Below, piece after piece: positions 16,283 through 24,908 of a stretch of 64,000 bases of DNA. The position numbers and the translations under genes are program-made. The notes under the pieces are model-generated. The model saw nothing but the letters and a program-made list of their open reading frames with translations. It was not told the origin of the DNA and searched no databases. The stretch's first letter is position 1; each line of letters opens with the position of its first letter. Source of the stretch: Enterococcus faecalis 13-SD-W-01 (GTDB lineage Bacteria > Bacillota > Bacilli > Lactobacillales > Enterococcaceae); NCBI GenBank assembly GCA_000415185.1, contig KE351647.1:1-64000 (forward strand), in the 5' to 3' direction.

Positions 16283-19003
16283 TTGAAAAAGATACTAAAA
16301 AAAGATACTTTTAGATATTATTCTATTTTGAGTATTTTTTTGTGGCTCGCGATCATCAGTCTCTACATAGGCTGGCCGCTTGCCGGAAAATCAACTGCTG
16401 AACTTTGGGATGGACAATCCCAACATTTCGTTTCATTTGTTTATTTTGGGGAATATGTTCGAGAAATCCTCAAAAATATTCTAATAAATCACGACTTTAC
16501 GATACCGACGTATAATTTCAGTCTTGGGTATGGTCAGGATATTATAGGAACGCTGCATTATTATATTATTGGTGATCCTTTTGCGCTTTTAGCGATTTTT
16601 GCTAAACCAAATCATGCAGAATTTGCCTTTTCTTTAGCAATCATGTTGCGCATATTCTTTTCTGGAATTGCTATGTCTGTCTTTCTCAGATTTAAAAAAA
16701 TGGCGAATTACCAAGCATTTATTGCCACATTTCTTTATGTATTTTCTGGATTTGTTCTTAGCTCAGCTTGGAAACATCCTTACTTTACCAACCCTATGAT
16801 TTACTTGCCGTTATTGTGTTTAGGCTTTGAATATATCTTTGAGAATAAAGGATATAAATTATTTACATTTATGGTTTTTATTTCTGTTATCAGTAATTTC
16901 TACTTCTTTTATATGTTGACTATCTTAGTCTTTTTATATGCTATTTATCGATACTTCGAGGTTTATTCACTAAAAGACTACAAATTATTGTTCTCTTTAT
17001 TTGTTAAATCTGTTGGCAGCTATATTTTAGGCATCATGATGGGCGCAGTGATTTTTCTGCCGGTGATCAATCAATTCTTTAATGCTGGTCGCGGCGGCGT
17101 TCATCCGACGATTACTCTGTTCTATACAAAAAGTTTTTATTTTAATTTCGTTAAAAATTTTATTTCTCCAGTTTATGGGGGCGGAGCATCCACAGTTACA
17201 GCCTTTTTCCCAATCGTCATTCTTGCATTTGCCGCTATTTTATATCTTTCAAAGCAGAAAAAGAATTTTGCAAGACTGGATCTTCTGGCTATTAGTTTAT
17301 TGACAGTCTTATTGCTCTTCCCACTTTTCGGAAGTGCACTCAATGGCTTTTCTTACAGTACAAATCGCTGGATGTTTGGTTATGTCTTTTTCTGGGCTTT
17401 TCTGACGGCTAAATATTTACCGATTCTTGTTCACTCAGTCATTGAACAATTGAAAAGGAAACAATTTATCCACATCGCTTATATTGTTCTTTTCATTTTT
17501 ACTCTTTTTGTTTTATTGAACTATCAAAGAAGTCCGCAGCTTTATGTTGGTGTAATCTTTTTATTGCTTTATTTACTTGTCTTTTTATTATTTACAAACA
17601 AGAAGCAATTAAAGATTTCGCTAAGTGTTCTTGTTTTTTTAAATACATTGGTTTTTGGACTATTCCAAACAAATACGAAAATAAATCCTAACCTTTTCAA
17701 TAACTACACGGATAAAAATATAGTCCAACATGACTATTGGGCACCAAAAAGCTCAGTTGTCTCAGACCTATCCAAAAAAGATGATGACTGGTTCCGATAC
17801 GAGATATCTAAATCAGGGAATCCTCGTTCAGAAGAAAACAATGCGCTATTACGCGGTACAAATAGTACGAATTTTTATTTTAGTTTATCTAATAAAAATA
17901 TTTTTTCTTTTAATAAAGCAATCGAAAATAATATCAATAGTGATTATGAATATTATGGCTTGGATAGTCGTGCAGAATTGGGCACTTTAGCGAATAGCAA
18001 ATACTATGTAAAACTGAAATCTGATCCAGCTCAAGATATTCCTTATGGTTATTCTTATGTCGAAACCATTAATAAAGATGGCGAGGATGTAGAGGTCTAC
18101 AAAAACAAAAATTTCTTGCCGTTTGGTTATACGTATGATTCCTATATTGAACAAAATGATGAGCAGCTTAATTCATTAGACATTATGAACGCCATGCCGC
18201 AAAGCGTTTTTGTAAATAAACCTCTTTCTGGCTTGAAAAGCGGACAACTATCAGATAACGCTGTGAAAAAAGTTGACTATCAAGTTGAACAAACAGATGG
18301 CGTACAAATAAAAGGAAATCAATATGTTGTTTCGAAAAGTAATGCTACAGTTACACTGTCTTTAGACAATCCAGCTGTTTCAACAAATAATTATTTATTT
18401 TTACGTTTTAAAGGAATCAACTATCCAAATAAACAAGCTGGATTATTCCTGCCTACTGAAACTTCTACCTACCTAAAAGCAACGTATGGTCAGTTGTCGA
18501 AAGAATTCAACTTCCGAAATAACTATCAAGGCTGGTATGTAGGGATTGAAAATTCTTTATTGAATTTAGGACCAGTCCAACAGAATCAATCGGTTCAAGT
18601 AAGTTTTAGAAATCCAGGAACCTATACATTTGATTCTATTGACTTATATATACGTGATTATAGTTCTCTAAACAATGAAATAGCTAAACTAAAAGAAGAT
18701 ACCTTAAAAGATATTCAATTTTCAGCGAATCAAATCACTGGTAACATAACCTTAGATCAGAAAAAACTTCTTTTACTAACCATACCTTATGAAAAAGGAT
18801 GGATCGCTTATGATAATGGAAAAGAAGTGCCTATTATCCAATCAAATTATATGTACTCTGGATTACTTCTTTCCCCAGGTGAGCATCAAATCAAACTTGT
18901 CTATCGTACGCCTGGATTGCGAATGGGAACGATCGTCGCCGTTATCGGCTGGTTCTTGTTCTTGCTTCTCGTGATTTTCCATAGACGTTCTGCCTCTAAA
19001 TAA
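16283..19003 (+). CDS. YfhO-family GT-C membrane glycosyltransferase
   Basis: 906 residues: about 12-13 membrane segments in the first 480 residues (including the periplasmic-loop motif SLGYGQDIIGTLHYY), a large extracytoplasmic domain, and a last membrane helix near the C-terminus (VAVIGWFLFLLLVIF). This is the YfhO architecture; in Bacillus and Listeria YfhO-type proteins are known or proposed to add sugars to lipoteichoic acid using undecaprenyl-phosphate sugars. TTG 16283 was chosen because GGAGG is 8 bases upstream; the frame's earlier TTG overlaps the ribosome site. Monocistronic. Confidence 0.8.
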   Translation: MKKILKKDTFRYYSILSIFLWLAIISLYIGWPLAGKSTAELWDGQSQHFVSFVYFGEYVREILKNILINHDFTIPTYNFSLGYGQDIIGTLHYYIIGDPFALLAIFAKPNHAEFAFSLAIMLRIFFSGIAMSVFLRFKKMANYQAFIATFLYVFSGFVLSSAWKHPYFTNPMIYLPLLCLGFEYIFENKGYKLFTFMVFISVISNFYFFYMLTILVFLYAIYRYFEVYSLKDYKLLFSLFVKSVGSYILGIMMGAVIFLPVINQFFNAGRGGVHPTITLFYTKSFYFNFVKNFISPVYGGGASTVTAFFPIVILAFAAILYLSKQKKNFARLDLLAISLLTVLLLFPLFGSALNGFSYSTNRWMFGYVFFWAFLTAKYLPILVHSVIEQLKRKQFIHIAYIVLFIFTLFVLLNYQRSPQLYVGVIFLLLYLLVFLLFTNKKQLKISLSVLVFLNTLVFGLFQTNTKINPNLFNNYTDKNIVQHDYWAPKSSVVSDLSKKDDDWFRYEISKSGNPRSEENNALLRGTNSTNFYFSLSNKNIFSFNKAIENNINSDYEYYGLDSRAELGTLANSKYYVKLKSDPAQDIPYGYSYVETINKDGEDVEVYKNKNFLPFGYTYDSYIEQNDEQLNSLDIMNAMPQSVFVNKPLSGLKSGQLSDNAVKKVDYQVEQTDGVQIKGNQYVVSKSNATVTLSLDNPAVSTNNYLFLRFKGINYPNKQAGLFLPTETSTYLKATYGQLSKEFNFRNNYQGWYVGIENSLLNLGPVQQNQSVQVSFRNPGTYTFDSIDLYIRDYSSLNNEIAKLKEDTLKDIQFSANQITGNITLDQKKLLLLTIPYEKGWIAYDNGKEVPIIQSNYMYSGLLLSPGEHQIKLVYRTPGLRMGTIVAVIGWFLFLLLVIFHRRSASK

Positions 19004-19046
19004 AAAGCAGCAGCCAATGAAATTAAGTTCATTGGCTGCTTTTTTG
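19003..19046. terminator. Bidirectional terminator yfhO/rlmH
   Basis: Stem AAAAAGCAGCCAATGAA-type arms (AAAGCAGCAGCCAATGAA / TTCATTGGCTGCTTT) with T-run. Confidence 0.85.
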
Positions 19047-19056
19047 TAACGGGCCG

Positions 19057-19533
19057 CTACTTATGATAAGGAGCCCCCGCATTGATCCGAAACGCACGGT
19101 AGATTTGCTCGACTAGGATCAAGCGCATCAATTGGTGTGGATAAGTCATCTTGCCAAATGAGATTTGAGCGTTGCTTCGTTTCATTACTGCGTCGCTTAG
19201 TCCCAGTGAACCGCCGATCACAAAGACAAGCTGGCTTTTTCCTTGGATACCAAGCTGTTCGATTTGTTTGGCAAAGGCTTCGCTGGTTGGATTTTTGCCA
19301 TCGATGGCTAAGGCAAAAACATATTCCTCTTTGATTTTGCTTAAGATTCGTTCGCCTTCTTTTTCCTTGACTTGCAGCATTTGTGCTTCGCTTAAATTTT
19401 CAGGTGCTTTTTCGTCTGGTACCTCGATCAATTCGATTTTTGCATAAGCACCCAGACGTTTTACATATTCTGCGATACCTTGGATCAAGTATTTTTCTTT
19501 TAGTTTCCCTACACTGATTATTTTGATATTCAT
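19057..19533 (-). CDS. rlmH: 23S rRNA pseudouridine-1915 N3-methyltransferase
   Basis: 158 residues, full length. SPOUT-class features are plain: [37 protein letters not shown] and the invariant C-terminus NAGAPYHK. It methylates pseudouridine 1915 in helix 69 with S-adenosylmethionine. The 3' end (TTATCATAAGTAG on the minus strand) resembles the SCC attachment core used in staphylococcal orfX; no inserted element is seen. Neighbour of htrA, an arrangement shared with streptococci and lactococci. Confidence 0.95.
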   Translation of the reverse strand: MNIKIISVGKLKEKYLIQGIAEYVKRLGAYAKIELIEVPDEKAPENLSEAQMLQVKEKEGERILSKIKEEYVFALAIDGKNPTSEAFAKQIEQLGIQGKSQLVFVIGGSLGLSDAVMKRSNAQISFGKMTYPHQLMRLILVEQIYRAFRINAGAPYHK

Positions 19534-19600
19534 TTTTTGATTCCTTTCGTTTTTTCCATTTCCCTATTTTACCATGATTTTTCTTCTTATGTTTTTATCT

Positions 19601-19757
19601 TGTGTATAGTTATACCCAATTTTTCTCACAGACTTATACACATCATCCACAGGCTTATCCACAAAACATCGCGTTATTAACCTTGATTTCTTAAGTATTT
19701 CATAAGCAAACATGTGTTTTTATAGATTTATCCACGTTATCAACAGTTTGTGGATAA
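19601..19757. promoter_or_regulatory. DnaA-box cluster between rlmH and htrA
   Basis: Perfect TTATCCACA at 19655-19663 and, inverted, at 19749-19757; TTATACACA (TTATNCACA consensus) at 19634-19642; one-mismatch boxes at 19601-19609 (inverted), 19643-19651 and 19728-19736. Six boxes in under 160 bases of AT-rich DNA. No dnaA, dnaN or parB gene lies in the window, so this is not clearly oriC; it may be a secondary DnaA-binding region or a control region for htrA. Confidence 0.65.
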
Positions 19758-19869
19758 CTATTTTATTTGTTTTTCCCCAATTCTTTCCACGACTTTTAAC
19801 CGCTTTCTGTGGAAAAATTTTTCATTCGAAAAAAATGAATTTTACCAACCTTTTTCATAAAAAGTTCAC

Positions 19870-19909
19870 AGTCTAAAAGTAGACTAATTTTAGCAAATAA
19901 CGCTATACT
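19870..19909 (+). promoter_or_regulatory. htrA promoter with palindrome over the -35
   Basis: -35 TAGACT (19880-19885), 18-bp spacer, -10 TATACT (19904-19909). The palindrome AGTCTA-AAAG-TAGACT (19870-19885) ends on the -35 and is a candidate response-regulator site; its AGTC...AGACT form recalls LiaR/CesR-type boxes of cell-envelope stress, which would suit htrA. That link is inference. Confidence 0.45.
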
Positions 19910-19943
19910 GAAATTACATAGTAAATGGACGGAGGAAACGTAT

Positions 19944-21239
19944 ATGGTTAGAAAAAATGTGACCCCAAGCTATCGAAAGAATAATCATTTTTGGCGCCGA
20001 TTCGGCTTAGGACTTTTAGGAGGGATTGTAGGCGGATTATTGACAGTAGGAGTCTTCTATGTAGCTGTCGGAACAAATAATGATTCTCCGACAAGCAGCG
20101 GGAATCAAAATACAAAAGGCGAAACAGTTGTGGATAATGTGAAAGTCGATGTAAATTCTGATATCACAGCAGCTGTCTCAAAAGTACAAGATGCGGTCGT
20201 ATCTGTTATCAATCTTCAAAGCAATAAGCAATCCAGCAATAGCTTCGGTGAACTTTTTGGTCAACAGCAAAACGAAAGTGAATCCAGCTCAGATGATGGA
20301 AGTCTAGAAGCTTACAGTGAAGGAAGCGGTGTGATTTATAAGAAAGACGGCGACACTGCTTATGTAGTAACAAATAACCACGTAGTCGAAGGTCAGGAAG
20401 GATTAGAAGTCCTAATGAAAGACGGCAGCAAAGTAACAGCTGAACTTGTCGGAACCGATTCTTATTCTGATTTGGCCGTTTTAAAAATCAAGTCAGATAA
20501 AGTCGACACGGTAGCTTCTTTTGGTGACTCAAGCGCATTGAAAGTCGGTGAACCGGCCATTGCGATTGGTTCTCCTCTTGGCTCAGAATATGCAAACTCT
20601 GTTACTTCAGGTATCGTCTCTTCTCTGAACCGCCAAGTGACAAGCACCAATGAATCAAATGAAACAGTCAATATCAATGCTATCCAAACAGATGCCGCAA
20701 TCAATCCTGGGAATTCCGGTGGACCTTTAGTAAATATCGAAGGTCAAGTAATCGGGATCAACTCCAGCAAAATCGCCAGCTCATCTGAATCTAGTTCAGA
20801 TGTAAGTATCGAAGGTATGGGATTTGCAATTCCAAGTAACGATGTTGTCAATGTGATCAATCAACTTGAAAAAGATGGCAAAGTCTCACGCCCTGCATTA
20901 GGTATCACGATGGTCGACTTATCTTCTGTTTCAACCCAGCAGCAAGAACAAGTCTTGAAAATCCCATCTTCTGTAACAAATGGTGTGATCGTGACATCTG
21001 TGCAATCTGCGACACCTGCTGAAAAAGCTGGCTTGAAACAATATGATGTAATCACAAAAATCGATGATACAGAAGTTTCTTCTGGTATTGAATTACAAGC
21101 TGCATTGTTCAAAAAACAAGTCGGCGACAGTGTGAAAATCACTTATTACGATGAATCAGAAGAAAAAACAGTCACTGTAGATTTGACAATCGATCAATCT
21201 GCTTTAAAGCAAAATAGTACGACGAATGGAAATCAATAA
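19944..21239 (+). CDS. htrA: HtrA/DegP-type serine protease
   Basis: 431 residues: one N-terminal membrane anchor (about 20-42), a Ser/Gln-rich linker, a trypsin-like protease domain and one PDZ domain at the C-terminus (about 315-415). The triad is visible as His in VVTNNHVV (about 147), Asp in SYSDLAVLKI (about 177) and Ser in NPGNSGGPL (about 259). Faces the outside and degrades misfolded or processes secreted proteins, including surface proteins such as those encoded later in this window. RBS GGAGG 9-10 bases before ATG. Confidence 0.95.
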   Translation: MVRKNVTPSYRKNNHFWRRFGLGLLGGIVGGLLTVGVFYVAVGTNNDSPTSSGNQNTKGETVVDNVKVDVNSDITAAVSKVQDAVVSVINLQSNKQSSNSFGELFGQQQNESESSSDDGSLEAYSEGSGVIYKKDGDTAYVVTNNHVVEGQEGLEVLMKDGSKVTAELVGTDSYSDLAVLKIKSDKVDTVASFGDSSALKVGEPAIAIGSPLGSEYANSVTSGIVSSLNRQVTSTNESNETVNINAIQTDAAINPGNSGGPLVNIEGQVIGINSSKIASSSESSSDVSIEGMGFAIPSNDVVNVINQLEKDGKVSRPALGITMVDLSSVSTQQQEQVLKIPSSVTNGVIVTSVQSATPAEKAGLKQYDVITKIDDTEVSSGIELQAALFKKQVGDSVKITYYDESEEKTVTVDLTIDQSALKQNSTTNGNQ

Positions 21240-21242
21240 AAA

Positions 21243-21400
21243 AGGTTGTGAAAGAACCGTTCAGCTCCGAGCAATAACGAAAAAAAATAAAAAATAGCTT
21301 CTCATATTTTATATTTTTGTGAGTTATTGCCGAAGAGCTGGTTCTTGAACACCGTAGATAGAGGTTGTAAAAAAGCTTTCCAGACTCAAGCATTAAAAAC
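21243..21400. repeat. Large hairpin repeat, copy A plus truncated copy
   Basis: Starting 4 bases after the htrA stop, GGTTGTGAAAGAACC...AGCTCC...CAATAAC pairs with GTTATTG...AGAGCTGGTTCTTGAACACC (end about 21354). The inner loop holds TAGCTTCTCATATTTT. A second, truncated unit starts GAGGTTGTAAAAAAGC at 21361. The same element occurs three times at 44362-44783. Function unknown; placement suggests an mRNA 3' element or a mobile palindromic repeat. Confidence 0.7.
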
Positions 21401-21401
21401 A

Positions 21402-21435
21402 AAACCCCCAACGTTTCAAACGTTGGGGGTTCTTT
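21402..21435. terminator. Bidirectional terminator htrA/ytpR
   Basis: Perfect stem AACCCCCAACGTTT / AAACGTTGGGGGTT with flanking A and T runs. Confidence 0.85.
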
Positions 21436-21436
21436 A

Positions 21437-22048
21437 TTATTTGCCTACTGCAAATGCTTCGCCGACTTCTGAATCAAAAGGTAATTCTAAAATCCCTTTT
21501 TTCTCCGGCGCATTTGGTAAATGAAGTTCTTTTGCAGAGCAGATCATGCCATAACTTTCTACACCGCGCAAGTTACCTGGCCAGATCATTAGTCCGTCCG
21601 GCATCATTGCTCCTGGTTTTGCTACTACGACTTTCAGACCTGCTTTGATATTTGGTGCCCCGCAAACGATTTGCAGGATCTCACCGTTTCCTACGTCTGT
21701 CTGTGTGATCGACAAATGATCTGAATCCGGATGTTTCTTGCAGCTTTTTACAAAGCCGACGACGATTTTTGGTTCATGGTCTGGTTCTAAAGTTTCCTTG
21801 AAACCAGCATCTTTGATCAATTGATTTAATTTTTCGATTTGTTCATCTGTTAGTTCTACTTGGCCATTTCCTTCAATTGTCAAATGTTCTGAAATGTGGA
21901 AAAAGTTCCAAGCAACGATTTGGCCTTCTGCGTCTTTGACTTGCGCTACGTTCCATTTTCGTTCTACAGTATTTTCAGTTCCTTTATCATCTGCCGCAAC
22001 GACCATCAATGTGTCCCCGACATGTGCTTTGTTATAAGCAAAAATCAT
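21437..22048 (-). CDS. ytpR: YtpR-family tRNA-binding protein
   Basis: 203 residues. N-terminal DUF4479-type half followed by a tRNA-binding OB-fold (VGFVKSCKKHPDSDHLSITQTDVGNGEILQIVCGAPNI, about 93-130) homologous to the N-terminal part of the phenylalanyl-tRNA synthetase beta subunit. Probably binds tRNA or another structured RNA; role unsettled. ATG 22048 is preceded by GGAGG; the longer frame starts in non-coding sequence. In Bacillus, ytpR lies with ytpP, ytoP (a PepA homologue) and ytzB, the same neighbours as here. Confidence 0.85.
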   Translation of the reverse strand: MIFAYNKAHVGDTLMVVAADDKGTENTVERKWNVAQVKDAEGQIVAWNFFHISEHLTIEGNGQVELTDEQIEKLNQLIKDAGFKETLEPDHEPKIVVGFVKSCKKHPDSDHLSITQTDVGNGEILQIVCGAPNIKAGLKVVVAKPGAMMPDGLMIWPGNLRGVESYGMICSAKELHLPNAPEKKGILELPFDSEVGEAFAVGK

Positions 22049-22150
22049 TGTCTTTACCTCCAATATTACTTGCTGACAACTCATCTTAACAAAAAAACAG
22101 AGAAAATGCATGCCATTTTTCATTTGACATAAAGAGGTCCAATCAAATAG

Positions 22151-22195
22151 AAAAAGCTTAGGACAGAATCCTGTCCTAAGCTTGGCGCTTTTGCC
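22151..22195 (-). terminator. Terminator after universal stress gene
   Basis: Stem AAGCTTAGGACAG / CTGTCCTAAGCTT followed by TTTTCTATTT on the minus strand. Confidence 0.8.
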
Positions 22196-22216
22196 GTTTT
22201 CTATTTACAAAAAATC

Positions 22217-22681
22217 TTATTCTTCTTCGTTTTCTGGTACTCCTCTGACGATCAAGACATCACAAGGTGCCTGACGGATAACATAGCTTGCTACGCTTCC
22301 TGTCATGAAGCGTTCCACAGCATTCAATCCTGATTGACCGACCATCACTAGATCGATTCCATATTTTTCTGGCAGATTGACAGCCATTGCTTCTTTGGCA
22401 GAACCGTAAGCTACGACTCCTTCGATATCGGTGAAATCTACAGAGGCGCCATATTTTTTACAGTCTTCGATAAGTTCTTTAGCAGTTTCGGTTTCTTGAT
22501 CAATCAAACTCTGGTCCATTGGGGTATACCCCATAAAATTGTAAAATTGCTGGTCAATGACATTTGCCGCATAAACTTTTCCGTTGTTTCTGCGGGCAAC
22601 TTCTACCGCTTTTTTAAAGGCATCAGCTGCTTGTTTGCTTCCATCGATCCCTACTAAAATATTCTTATACTCTTGATCCAT
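22217..22681 (-). CDS. Universal stress protein (UspA family)
   Basis: 154 residues. Opens ILVGIDGSKQAADAFKKAVE and carries the ATP-binding signature G-x2-G-x9-G-S (VMVGQSGLNAVERFMTGSVASYVIRQAPCDVLIVR) near residues 115-145. Cytoplasmic nucleotide-binding stress protein; exact role unknown. RBS AGGAGG. Lies 21 bases after the thioredoxin-like gene on the same strand, an insertion relative to the Bacillus order. Confidence 0.9.
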   Translation of the reverse strand: MDQEYKNILVGIDGSKQAADAFKKAVEVARRNNGKVYAANVIDQQFYNFMGYTPMDQSLIDQETETAKELIEDCKKYGASVDFTDIEGVVAYGSAKEAMAVNLPEKYGIDLVMVGQSGLNAVERFMTGSVASYVIRQAPCDVLIVRGVPENEEE

Positions 22682-22702
22682 CTTGCTTCCTCCTAACAGG
22701 TC

Positions 22703-23023
22703 TCAGTCTACATGAACGCTTTTTAAAAAGTCTTCGATTTCTTGTTTTGTTTTGCGGTTTTTGTTCACTAGACGACCTAATTCTTTGCCATCTTCAATCA
22801 CAACAAAACTTGGGATACCGAAAATGCTCCATTCAGCAGCCACGTCGATATATTTGTCACGGTCTACTTCAATAAAGTTCCAGTTTGGAAAGTCTTTTTC
22901 GATCTCCGGCATTTGTGGTTTGATAAAATTACAATCGCCGCACCAGCCTGCTGTGAAGAAAAAGATGTTTTTCCCTTTTTCAACGTAACTTGCTAGTTCT
23001 TCTAAATTTTTTGGAATGATCAT
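22703..23023 (-). CDS. ytpP: Thioredoxin-like protein (YtpP type)
   Basis: 106 residues, one thioredoxin fold with active site WCGDC (Cys28, Cys31) in place of the usual WCGPC, and the cis-Pro in GIPSFVV (about residue 71). Asp in the motif is typical of the YtpP/YdbP group rather than TrxA. Disulphide reductase in the cytoplasm. RBS is weak (AGGGAAATC). Transcribed with usp, upstream of ytpR. Confidence 0.85.
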   Translation of the reverse strand: MIIPKNLEELASYVEKGKNIFFFTAGWCGDCNFIKPQMPEIEKDFPNWNFIEVDRDKYIDVAAEWSIFGIPSFVVIEDGKELGRLVNKNRKTKQEIEDFLKSVHVD

Positions 23024-23120
23024 TGCTTGATTTCCCTGCTTTCTATGGCTTTCTCACTTAAATTATACACCTTTCTTGCTTACTGACCAACAATTTAAGA
23101 GTCTCAGTTTTTCTAAAAAG

Positions 23121-23156
23121 AAAAAAGGAGCTTGTCAGCAAATGCTGCAGCTCCTC
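23121..23156 (-). terminator. Terminator after pepA
   Basis: Stem GGAGCTGCAGCA / TGACAAGCTCC (imperfect) followed by T6 on the minus strand. Confidence 0.6.
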
Positions 23157-23162
23157 TCTCTT

Positions 23163-24242
23163 TTATTTTCCGTAAACAATCGTGTTAACTGTTGATTTAT
23201 CTAGCCCTTTTAATGTTTGGATCAGCATTTCTCGTGCTGCTTCAAAATCTCGGATACTAAACATTGTTTGATGGGTATGGATATAACGACCAACGACACC
23301 AATAACTGTACTTGGGATACCTTCGTTTTGTGTATGGGCAGCTCCAGCATCTGTTCCGCCTTTTGAAACAAAATATTGGTAAGGGATATTGTTTGTTTCT
23401 GCAATATCAAGCAAGTATTCACGTAAACGCGGAAGCATGATCAAGCCGGGATCTTGGATACGCATCAATGTTCCTTCTCCTAGGTGGCCGAATGTTCCTT
23501 TTTTCGTTACTGTATCATCTGCTGCAGAGCAGTCTACGGCAAAGAAAAGATCTGGTTTAAATTTATTGACAGAGACTTTTGATCCGCGCAAACCAACTTC
23601 TTCTTGTACATTTGCACCAGCGATCAATGTATGACCTAATTTTTCATTTTGCAAAGCTTCCAATGCTTCTAAGACCATTGTACAGCCATAACGGTTATCC
23701 CATGATTTGCTGATGATGTTTTTGCCGTTCGCTGTTTTCACTGTTTCAGCAAAAGGAACGATCGTATCGCCTGGTAATACACCAAAGCTGATTGCTTCTT
23801 CGCGAGATTCAAACCCAGCATCGAACAAGATATCTGTTACTTCCACTGATTTTTGTCCGCTTGTTCCGCGCAGCAAATGAGGGGGTACAGATGAAGAGAT
23901 GCAAGGATAATTTTTGCCGGAAGCTGTTTTTAGAGTATAGCGTTGTGCAGAGACAACATACGGATTCCAGCCGCCTAAAGGTACAACTTTGAATAAACCA
24001 TTGTCTTGGATCTGTGTTAGCATAAAGCCCACTTCGTCCATGTGAGCCGCAACCATTACGCGTGGAGCATCTTCTGCTTCATGATGGCGCAAGCCGAAAA
24101 TCCCACCAAGTCCATCTGCTTGCAGTTCATCCACAAGAGGTTCCATGCGACTTTCCATATAATCACGAATGTCTTGCTCAAATCCGCTTGTTCCTTGTAA
24201 TTCTGTTAATTCTTTGATTCGTTGAAATGTTTTTTCTTCCAT
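23163..24242 (-). CDS. pepA: Glutamyl aminopeptidase, M42 family
   Basis: 359 residues. Metal ligands of the M42 family are visible: His in AAHMDEVGF (about 68), Asp in SWDNRYG (about 182), Glu pair in NVQEEVGLRG (about 212-213), and Asp in FAVDCSA (about 236). Removes N-terminal Glu or Asp from peptides; forms tetrahedral dodecamers in this family. The ATG at 24242 has its AGGAG about 27 bases upstream, with a 7-bp palindrome (24251-24265) between, an unusual leader. Confidence 0.9.
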   Translation of the reverse strand: MEEKTFQRIKELTELQGTSGFEQDIRDYMESRMEPLVDELQADGLGGIFGLRHHEAEDAPRVMVAAHMDEVGFMLTQIQDNGLFKVVPLGGWNPYVVSAQRYTLKTASGKNYPCISSSVPPHLLRGTSGQKSVEVTDILFDAGFESREEAISFGVLPGDTIVPFAETVKTANGKNIISKSWDNRYGCTMVLEALEALQNEKLGHTLIAGANVQEEVGLRGSKVSVNKFKPDLFFAVDCSAADDTVTKKGTFGHLGEGTLMRIQDPGLIMLPRLREYLLDIAETNNIPYQYFVSKGGTDAGAAHTQNEGIPSTVIGVVGRYIHTHQTMFSIRDFEAAREMLIQTLKGLDKSTVNTIVYGK

Positions 24243-24250
24243 ATGCAGCT

Positions 24251-24276
24251 GTCTGAAATTCAGACGTCACTCCTCT
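24251..24276 (-). promoter_or_regulatory. Odd ribosome site with hairpin before pepA
   Basis: On the minus strand AGAGGAGT (24269-24276) is followed by GTCTGAA-T-TTCAGAC (24251-24265) and then the ATG. The hairpin could bring the ribosome site to a working distance, or an in-frame CTG six bases after AGGAG could be the true start. Confidence 0.4.
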
Positions 24277-24433
24277 CAAAAGTTAAAATTCAACCTATCT
24301 TTTCTTCTATAATAAGTCAATCGTACTTATTATAACGCATTTTTTTACTTCCTGGATATTTATTTCCAAGAAAACCTTTGGAGTATGTTAGAATATTAGT
24401 GAAGAAAATATACGTGCGAAGGAGGAATCGTCG

Positions 24434-24784
24434 ATGTATGAAGAAAGCGAATTGAATTATTTTAAAGGCGGCCTTGCTTTAGGAATGGGCGTTGGGCTTT
24501 TAAGCGGCATCGCTTCGGCCATCTGGTATCATCGCAAAAAAACGCTTGATGCAGATCAAGTATTGACACATATAAAAAACGCATTTTTAAAAGAAGGTCC
24601 TATCGAAGGTTCTTGGATTTCATTTGAAAAAGAGCCTGTGCGCAAATTCGCTGTCCACTCAAAAGGATTCCGAGGCGGTATTTCAAGAATGGAAGACGGC
24701 GAATTGGTTCGCTATGAATTTTTAGCAGATGCTTATACTGGCAGTGTTTTAGAGATCGTCCGCAAAAAAGACAGCCTTATATAG
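24434..24784 (+). CDS. PepSY-like membrane protein (YtzB type)
   Basis: 116 residues: a short N-terminus, one membrane segment (about 10-32, ALGMGVGLLSGIASAIWY), then a small soluble domain ending in a PepSY-like YEFLADAYTGSVLEIV. In Bacillus the small ytzB gene lies next to ytoP, and the order here, divergent from pepA, is the same. GAAGGAGG precedes the ATG. Role unknown; PepSY domains are thought to moderate proteases outside the membrane. Confidence 0.7.
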   Translation: MYEESELNYFKGGLALGMGVGLLSGIASAIWYHRKKTLDADQVLTHIKNAFLKEGPIEGSWISFEKEPVRKFAVHSKGFRGGISRMEDGELVRYEFLADAYTGSVLEIVRKKDSLI

Positions 24785-24823
24785 ATTTTGAGATTTTTGA
24801 CTAACAGACTAAATAAATATCAC

Positions 24824-24877
24824 AAAAAAGTTCCTAAAACCACACGCTGGTTCGTGTGTGGTTTTAGGAACTTTTAT
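24824..24877. terminator. Bidirectional terminator
   Basis: Near-perfect long stem AAAAAGTTCCTAAAACCACAC / GTGTGTGGTTTTAGGAACTTTT. Confidence 0.85.
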
Positions 24878-24908
24878 TTTTCATAACCTCGTTATTATTT
24901 TTTCCGTG

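Noticed and set aside
19601-19757. Calling this stretch the chromosomal origin
   Set aside because: DnaA boxes are clear, but dnaA, dnaN, parB and an obvious unwinding repeat array are not in the window; kept as a DnaA-box cluster only.
21361-21400. Possible transposable element end
   Set aside because: No transposase or target duplication nearby; it is a truncated hairpin repeat.
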